NCBI GenBank assembly: GCA_964397015.1
Contig: CAYNHL010000070.1
Location: 1 to 19,289, forward strand
Direction of reading: 5' to 3'
Length of the DNA: 19,289 nt
Source of the DNA: MADRE2 sp964397015
GTDB lineage: Bacteria > Desulfobacterota > Desulfobacteria > Desulfobacterales > Desulfobacteraceae
Part shown: piece by piece, positions 14,259 to 19,289 of the stretch
Layout: the number at the start of each line of letters is the position of its first letter
How positions within the stretch are numbered: position 1 is the first letter of the stretch
The notes under the pieces: generated by a model
The model's input: the letters and a program-made list of their open reading frames with translations, nothing else
Databases searched by the model: none
Told to the model about the DNA's origin: nothing
Made by a program: the position numbers and the translations under genes

Positions 14259-15340
14259 ACCCCGACCCGCTGTATAATCTGGGTTGCGATATGGTCAAGC
14301 GGCACAACCTGATCAACTACACCTGCATTAATGGCTTCACCCGGCATACCGAAAACGACACAGCTTTGCCTGTCCTGGGCAATCACCTGGGCGCCCAGCC
14401 GTTTCATCAACCGCAGGCCGAGAACGCCATCAGACCCCATACCGGTCATGATGATGGCAAGGGCATGTTTCCCATACACTTTTGATATGGACCGGAATAA
14501 ATAGTCTACCGAAGGCTGACAGTGATTCTCCGGCGGATCGTCATTGATTTCAAGCATGGATTTTCCCGAAACTGATACAACCCTCATCTGCCTGCCGCCC
14601 GGGGCAATAAAAACTGTCCCTCGCGTAAGCGCCATATTGTTCTCAGCCTCTACGACTTTCAAAGCACTTTTCTGGTCGAGAAATTCCGCCAATGCTGCAG
14701 TAAAGTCTGACGGCATATGCTGAACGATTACAACAGGAATACGCAATGCCTCGGGAAGACAGGGAATAAGCTGTGCAAGTGCTTTGGGGCCACCGGTGGA
14801 TATACCGATGGCGACTATCTGGATGCGCCCGCTCACAGCCCGGGATGTCGTTTGTTTTATTGCAGCATTGTTGTTAAAAGGGTGTGATATGGCCCGGCTT
14901 TTATTGACCGAATGCTGTAAAGGGTGTATCTGGGCCCTGACCTCTTTTACAACAGGGAGCAACTGGTCGAAAAGAACCGTTCTGCTTTCCAGTGGATTAT
15001 CAGTCCTGGGTTTCGTGATAAAGGTCAGGGCGCCAAGTTCAAGCGCTTTTAATGTTATGGCGGCACCTTCTTTAGTATGGGTCGAAACCATGACAGTCTT
15101 CAAATCAGGGTGATCCACCCTGACATTTTCCAGGACCATGAGCCCATCGAGTTCAGGCATGTCAAAGTCCAGGGTCAGCATGTCCGGTTTCAGCTGAGGT
15201 ATTTTTGCCAATGCCACATTCCCGTCTGTTGCCGTTCCGACAACTTCAACACCAGGAATGCTGGACAGGACATCTGACAGAACTTTCCTGTACAGGACAG
15301 AATCATCAACCACCAGAACTCGTAATAAGCGTCCGGGCAT
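14255..15340 (-). CDS. cheB: Chemotaxis response regulator methylesterase/deamidase CheB (array 2)
   Basis: This 361-residue protein is a full CheB. The receiver has D12/D13, phosphorylation site D58, T87 and K110-P. The linker (about 140-170) is Ser/Asn-rich, unlike the Pro/Lys-rich linker of the array 1 copy. The methylesterase domain has Ser181 (ISTGGP), His208 (VQHMP) and Asp304 (MTGMGSDG). At the phosphorylation site it reads TLDFDMPELDG where the paralogue and many CheBs have TLDIEMP. It starts 8 bases after the cheW2 stop and overlaps cheR2 by four bases. It should demethylate receptors when phosphorylated by CheA2. Whether the two CheBs act on separate receptor pools cannot be told from sequence. 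Confidence 0.98.
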   Translation of the reverse strand: MPGRLLRVLVVDDSVLYRKVLSDVLSSIPGVEVVGTATDGNVALAKIPQLKPDMLTLDFDMPELDGLMVLENVRVDHPDLKTVMVSTHTKEGAAITLKALELGALTFITKPRTDNPLESRTVLFDQLLPVVKEVRAQIHPLQHSVNKSRAISHPFNNNAAIKQTTSRAVSGRIQIVAIGISTGGPKALAQLIPCLPEALRIPVVIVQHMPSDFTAALAEFLDQKSALKVVEAENNMALTRGTVFIAPGGRQMRVVSVSGKSMLEINDDPPENHCQPSVDYLFRSISKVYGKHALAIIMTGMGSDGVLGLRLMKRLGAQVIAQDRQSCVVFGMPGEAINAGVVDQVVPLDHIATQIIQRVGV

Positions 15341-15348
15341 GTGTGCCT

Positions 15349-15792
15349 TTATTTTTTGAGCAGCTCTTCCAGGTCAAGAACAACCACCAGATCTTTTTCC
15401 ATGCGATAGATGCAGCTGATAAATGAACCACTGATCCCGTCAACATTTGACGGCGGCGTGGAAATGTCGAACCGGTGTGCATTCACAACATCGTAAATAT
15501 TATCCACCAGCAATGCAATGCACTCCTCTTCATATCGGACAACCACCACCTGGATGTCATCTTGAACTTCACCGGGGGAAATACTGAATTTTTCGTGCAA
15601 ATCAATGACAGTGACAATTTCACCCCGAAGGTTGATCACACCCCGAACATAATCAGGCGCTCTGTGAACAGGGGTGATTTCAAAATTGTGGTTGATTTCC
15701 TGTACATGGCGTGTATCAAGGCCGCAGAGCATGTCTCCGATTTGAAAGAGGGCGAGTTCCATGTCCTGGTTTTCCTTAGCTGCATTCATCAT
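15349..15792 (-). CDS. cheW: Chemotaxis coupling protein CheW (array 2)
   Basis: This is a single-domain CheW of 147 residues. Landmarks are LCGLDTRHVQEI near the N-terminus, VRGVINLRGEIVTVIDL (about 49-65), IALLVDNIYDVV and the C-terminal VVVLDLEELLKK. It aligns along its whole length with the array 1 CheW, including the phrase QEIN and a following F-E-I-T. Two adjacent ATG codons are possible starts (15792 or 15789), and the ribosome site is weak. The gap from cheA2 is 42 bases, almost the same as the 43 bases in array 1. It presumably bridges receptors and CheA2. Confidence 0.97.
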   Translation of the reverse strand: MMNAAKENQDMELALFQIGDMLCGLDTRHVQEINHNFEITPVHRAPDYVRGVINLRGEIVTVIDLHEKFSISPGEVQDDIQVVVVRYEEECIALLVDNIYDVVNAHRFDISTPPSNVDGISGSFISCIYRMEKDLVVVLDLEELLKK

Positions 15793-15834
15793 TTTTTTGT
15801 CTCTGTTAACATATTGTGTCTCGGACCTGCTGCC

Positions 15835-18800
15835 TTATACAAGATGTTTTCTGACGCAGGCAATTATTTTTTCACGGTCCAGTTTTACCAGGTAATCATT
15901 AATACCGGCATCCAACCCTTCTCTTTCTGCAGCATCTCCGGCCAGGCTTGTGACTGCGATAATGGGCAGATTCCGGAACCGCTCATCAGCGCGTATCTTT
16001 CTGGCCATCTCCAGTCCATTCATATTGGGCATTTCAATATCTGTTAGAACGATATCAATTTTTTCCCTGTTCAATACCGCAAGACCCTGCACCCCATCAG
16101 TGGCTGTCAGCGGTTTGTAACCAATCTCGGAGAGGAATGATACCACTTGATTGAGAAAGAAAGGAGAATCTTCAACTACCAGAATATTTGCAGGGCGGTC
16201 CTCTTTTATTTGGGACTTCAACGCTTTTGTCCACTCCGGCATAATGGTGTCAATGATCCCGTAAAGATCGAGAAGCAGCGTAATTTCCTGGTTAATAATG
16301 GTTGAACCCATAATCCCCGGCTGTTTGTGGGTCATTTCATCGATAATATAGGTCCCGCTGATGATATCGATGATCTCGGACACAATAATACCGACTTCCT
16401 TGCCGCTGATGGCAAAGACGATAATATAGCAGGTTGGACTGTCTGTATTGGGTGAGCCGACATCGGCAATCTCGTCAATACTGAACAGGGGGAGGGGGGC
16501 GCCACGGTATTGAATATTTTTTCGACCACCAGTAATTTTGATCTCTTCCACCTTACACGATTCTATTCTTGAGATCAGGTCCAGAGGAATGGCAACCTGT
16601 TCGTCAGGTGCATTACAGGCAAGCAGCAAAGACTGGGTGTCCTTCATTATTTTTCTCTCAGCTTTCTGAAGGGCCTGCTCCCGAACTGATTTTGAAACGG
16701 TTCGCAGGTTCATGACATTGCTGATGCCGATGATATCCAGAATGAGCGCCACCTTGCCGTCTCCCTGGACTGAAGCGCCTGCGTAGCACTCGCAGTCACG
16801 CAGGTGGGTGCCGACCGGTTTGACGACGATCTCTTCAGAGTCGAGCACCTGGTCTACAATCAAACCATAATGGTAGTCTCCGACAGAGACTACCAGAACG
16901 TTATATGCGCTCATTGGGCTTGTCCGTCTGTCTGAGGTGATGACACGTTTTTCCTGGCCGGAGGACTGGGTTTCCTCTCTGTCCGTCTGCCGGGCTGTTT
17001 TGTCGGCTTGTGCCTGCCGTCGATCTTCTGTGAGTGTCCGCCTGTCCAGAAACTGTTCGCCTGTGTCTTCAGCTGTAAAATACCGCTCTTTAATGCCAAG
17101 GACATCCGTCAGTTTGATCAGCGGCAGCAGCTCCCCTCTCAGGCGCATCACGATGGCAGAATTGATTTTTTCAATCCGTTCCTTGACCTTTGCTGCAGGT
17201 ATTCTTACCAGCTCTACCATATTGACCTGGGGAACAGCGTACCGCTCTTTTTGAACTGTAACTATCAGGCTGGGTATGATTGCCAGGGTCAAGGGCAGTT
17301 TAATCGTAATTATGGATCCTTTGCCCGGTATCGTGTCAATGTCGACTGTTCCGCCGACTTTGGAAATATTTGTATTGACCACATCCATCCCGACCCCCCG
17401 GCCGGAAATATCAGTGATTTCTTTTGCAGTTGACATGCCGGGCAAAAAGATGAGATTCGCAATTTCCTTATCGCTTAATTCATCCAGGGCAGAGGTTTCG
17501 CGCAGTCCCATGGTCAAAACTTTTTCCTTAACCCGTTCAATATTTATACCGGCGCCGTCATCTTCAATGGCAATCATGACCTGACCGCCTTCATGATAGG
17601 CCGTTATCCGCAAAGTACCTGTTTCCTGCTTTCCGGCTGCAATACGCACGTCAGGCATTTCAATCCCATGGTCAACGGCGTTTCTGACCAGATGCGTCAA
17701 GGGGTCGCCTATGGATTCAATGATGGTTTTGTCCAGTTCGACCTCTTCGCCTTCGATAGTGAGATTGATTTTTTTTCCAAGATTTCTGGAAAGATCGCGG
17801 ACAATGCGCTTGAATTTATTAAAGACATTGCCTACAGGCTGCATGCGGGTGCTCATGATCGCTTCTTGAAGCTCTGAGGTAACCAGGTTGAGACGTTGAG
17901 AAATGTTGTCAATACCTTTGACTTTTCGGGACGCTGTTGCCTGGATAAGCTGGTTTCTGGTCAAAACAAGCTCACCGGCCAGGGTCATCAGGTTGTCCAG
18001 CAGTTTAACATTGACCCGAAGATTGTCCGGCTTTTGTTCCTTTTTAGCTGGCGAATCTTTAAGCAGTGCCTTATCTGTTTCCTCCATTTTTGTTTCAGCA
18101 GCTGTTGCCGCAAAGACAGATGGACTTGAAACCGGCCTGGTTTCAACAGATTGCTCTTGCCGGGGAGTGGCTGCAGGAGGCAAAGCCGGCTGTTCGAGGT
18201 CGTTAAGGGTAATCTGCTGAATTTGATCGGGATCGATATCAAAAAAATCTCCCATCAGCTCATGTTCCAGTATTGTGGCAAATAGAACAATGAGCAGGTT
18301 ATCGTTTTTCTCAATCATTTCAGCTGAAACGTCACCTTCGATATTGGCGGCTAAAATATCTCCGGTTTCTTTGAGTTCTTCCACGATTTTTGCATAATAG
18401 CTTTCCCGGGCTTCATTATCCTTTAACAGGTTATATTGTAAAAGATAAAGAAAAGTTCCCTGTTTTAACAAACCCTCCAGCACTGATCGTTCCACTTTGA
18501 ACAGAGGATTGTCTGTGGATGAGACTGACAAAACAGGATTGTCTTCAGATGCCGGGTTCTCATCAGCTGAAGCCGTGGTGGAACTCTCAGATGATACATG
18601 GTCAAAAGATGAAATGTTCTTTTCAAGACAAATTGCATTCAAGGCGGTCAGGTTACTGGAAATATCGATTTCATTTGAATTTTCATGGCGGTGAATCAAG
18701 GTTGACAAGGTATCCATGGCATCAAGCAGTGTCGAGATAATGTCGGGAGTTGGGAAAAGCTCCCTGGCACGAATTTTTCCCATTACGTTTTCACTGTGAT

Positions 18801-19008
18801 GGGCCAGCGCTTCGACATTCTTGAGCCCCAGATAGCCTGCTCCTCCCTTGATGGTATGTACGGCCCTGAATACCTTATTGACAGTCTCTTCGTTAAAGTT
18901 CTCTCCGGCTTCCTCTATGCTGAGCAGGTCATCTTCAATACCGTCAAGGTGATCCAGTGACTCTTCAATAAAATCATTGAAAATTCCATTGTCTTCAATA
19001 TTAAACAT
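15835..19008 (-). CDS. cheA: Chemotaxis histidine kinase CheA with two CheW domains and a C-terminal receiver (array 2)
   Basis: This 1057-residue kinase has the same plan as the array 1 CheA. It has Hpt/P1 with His51 in AVHTIKGG; a Ser/Thr/Asp-rich linker (about 134-166) not seen in the other copy; a P2-like region (about 170-257); a Pro/Ala linker; dimerisation helices (about 330-395); ATPase with DPLTHLVRNAVDHG (435-448), IEDDGAG and GRGVGMD (536-542); first CheW domain (about 570-760) carrying a hydrophilic insert with three Asp-Arg-Arg tripeptides (655, 662, 693); second CheW domain (about 790-925); and receiver with E946/D947, D990, T1020 and K1042. All catalytic boxes are intact. It begins 16 bases after the receptor gene stop behind AAGGA, so it is co-transcribed with the receptor and is probably its main kinase. 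Confidence 0.97.
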   Translation of the reverse strand: MFNIEDNGIFNDFIEESLDHLDGIEDDLLSIEEAGENFNEETVNKVFRAVHTIKGGAGYLGLKNVEALAHHSENVMGKIRARELFPTPDIISTLLDAMDTLSTLIHRHENSNEIDISSNLTALNAICLEKNISSFDHVSSESSTTASADENPASEDNPVLSVSSTDNPLFKVERSVLEGLLKQGTFLYLLQYNLLKDNEARESYYAKIVEELKETGDILAANIEGDVSAEMIEKNDNLLIVLFATILEHELMGDFFDIDPDQIQQITLNDLEQPALPPAATPRQEQSVETRPVSSPSVFAATAAETKMEETDKALLKDSPAKKEQKPDNLRVNVKLLDNLMTLAGELVLTRNQLIQATASRKVKGIDNISQRLNLVTSELQEAIMSTRMQPVGNVFNKFKRIVRDLSRNLGKKINLTIEGEEVELDKTIIESIGDPLTHLVRNAVDHGIEMPDVRIAAGKQETGTLRITAYHEGGQVMIAIEDDGAGINIERVKEKVLTMGLRETSALDELSDKEIANLIFLPGMSTAKEITDISGRGVGMDVVNTNISKVGGTVDIDTIPGKGSIITIKLPLTLAIIPSLIVTVQKERYAVPQVNMVELVRIPAAKVKERIEKINSAIVMRLRGELLPLIKLTDVLGIKERYFTAEDTGEQFLDRRTLTEDRRQAQADKTARQTDREETQSSGQEKRVITSDRRTSPMSAYNVLVVSVGDYHYGLIVDQVLDSEEIVVKPVGTHLRDCECYAGASVQGDGKVALILDIIGISNVMNLRTVSKSVREQALQKAERKIMKDTQSLLLACNAPDEQVAIPLDLISRIESCKVEEIKITGGRKNIQYRGAPLPLFSIDEIADVGSPNTDSPTCYIIVFAISGKEVGIIVSEIIDIISGTYIIDEMTHKQPGIMGSTIINQEITLLLDLYGIIDTIMPEWTKALKSQIKEDRPANILVVEDSPFFLNQVVSFLSEIGYKPLTATDGVQGLAVLNREKIDIVLTDIEMPNMNGLEMARKIRADERFRNLPIIAVTSLAGDAAEREGLDAGINDYLVKLDREKIIACVRKHLV

Positions 19009-19024
19009 GTTGTTCCTTTTTGGC

Positions 19025-19289
19025 TTAGCTCGGCTTTATCTGGGATAAGAACTTTTCCACCTCATCCTGCAAAACATCTGCCTGCTTTAACAGCTCGTCC
19101 GAATTTGTCAGCACTTCACTTGCGGCAAGTCCGGTTTCATTGGCGGCCTGCGTAACAACCGTGATGCTCTGGGTTACCTCCTGGGTGCCGGCTGCCGCCT
19201 GGTTCGTGCTTTCAGCAATTTCACCGGTAACTGAAGACTGCTCCTCCACTGCAGCGGCAATGATTGCTGAAATCTCATCGATCTTGTTA
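19025..19289 (-). CDS. Methyl-accepting chemotaxis protein, C-terminal end only
   Basis: Only the last 87 residues or so are in the window; the frame stays open to the edge, so the GTG at 19249 is internal. The sequence IAAAVEEQSSVTGEIAEST followed by NQAAAGTQEV is the end of the MCP cytoplasmic signalling coiled coil, with the Glu/Gln-rich adaptation-type helix after the hairpin tip. The tail ends FLSQIKPS and lacks an NWxxF-type pentapeptide for tethering CheR, in agreement with CheR2 having no extra binding domain. It heads array 2 and probably provides its sensory input. Sensor domain and membrane segments are outside the window. Confidence 0.93.
   Translation of the reverse strand, partial: NKIDEISAIIAAAVEEQSSVTGEIAESTNQAAAGTQEVTQSITVVTQAANETGLAASEVLTNSDELLKQADVLQDEVEKFLSQIKPS

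Overview
The gene content and style suggest a Desulfobacterota (deltaproteobacterial) chromosome, most like a sulfate-reducing Desulfobacteraceae. The reasons are very large CheA proteins with extra CheW and receiver domains, a HEAT-receiver fusion beside cheR, and a Cys-rich ArgA-like GNAT. This placement comes from memory of such genomes and was not tested by a search. No insertion sequence, phage gene, CRISPR array or rRNA is visible.

Positions 1-2903 (+ strand) hold housekeeping genes: the 3' end of a radC-family gene, a small four-cysteine protein, phosphoglycerate kinase (pgk), and an unrecognised 350-aa protein probably co-transcribed with pgk. The unrecognised gene runs convergently into, and overlaps by 10 bases, a GNAT acetyltransferase on the - strand (2894-3373).

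Positions 3427-10814 (- strand, read right to left) form chemosensory array 1: cheA1, cheW1, cheB1, cheR1, and a HEAT-repeat protein with a C-terminal receiver domain. A hairpin at the last stop codon looks like the array's terminator. Positions 13440-19289 (- strand) form array 2 in the same order: a chemoreceptor (MCP, cut by the window edge), cheA2, cheW2, cheB2, cheR2. The paired genes have nearly equal lengths and the same unusual domain plans, so the two arrays look like an old tandem duplication that has diverged.

Between the arrays (10927-13384) lie a U32-family protein with a [4Fe-4S] cysteine set, a tRNA-Arg(CCU), and an AT-rich gene on the opposite strand. That gene fuses a CheX/CheC-type phosphatase-like domain to a receiver domain, and a sigma-54-like promoter sits upstream.

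Inferred working model: the MCP and CheW proteins control two CheA kinases. Phosphate flows to receivers that are all fused to other domains (in CheA itself, CheB, HEAT-REC and CheX-REC), because no stand-alone CheY is encoded here. CheR and CheB set receptor methylation, and CheX-REC is a candidate phosphatase or phosphate sink shared by both arrays. The output, whether flagellar, pilus-based or another cell function, cannot be read from this window.
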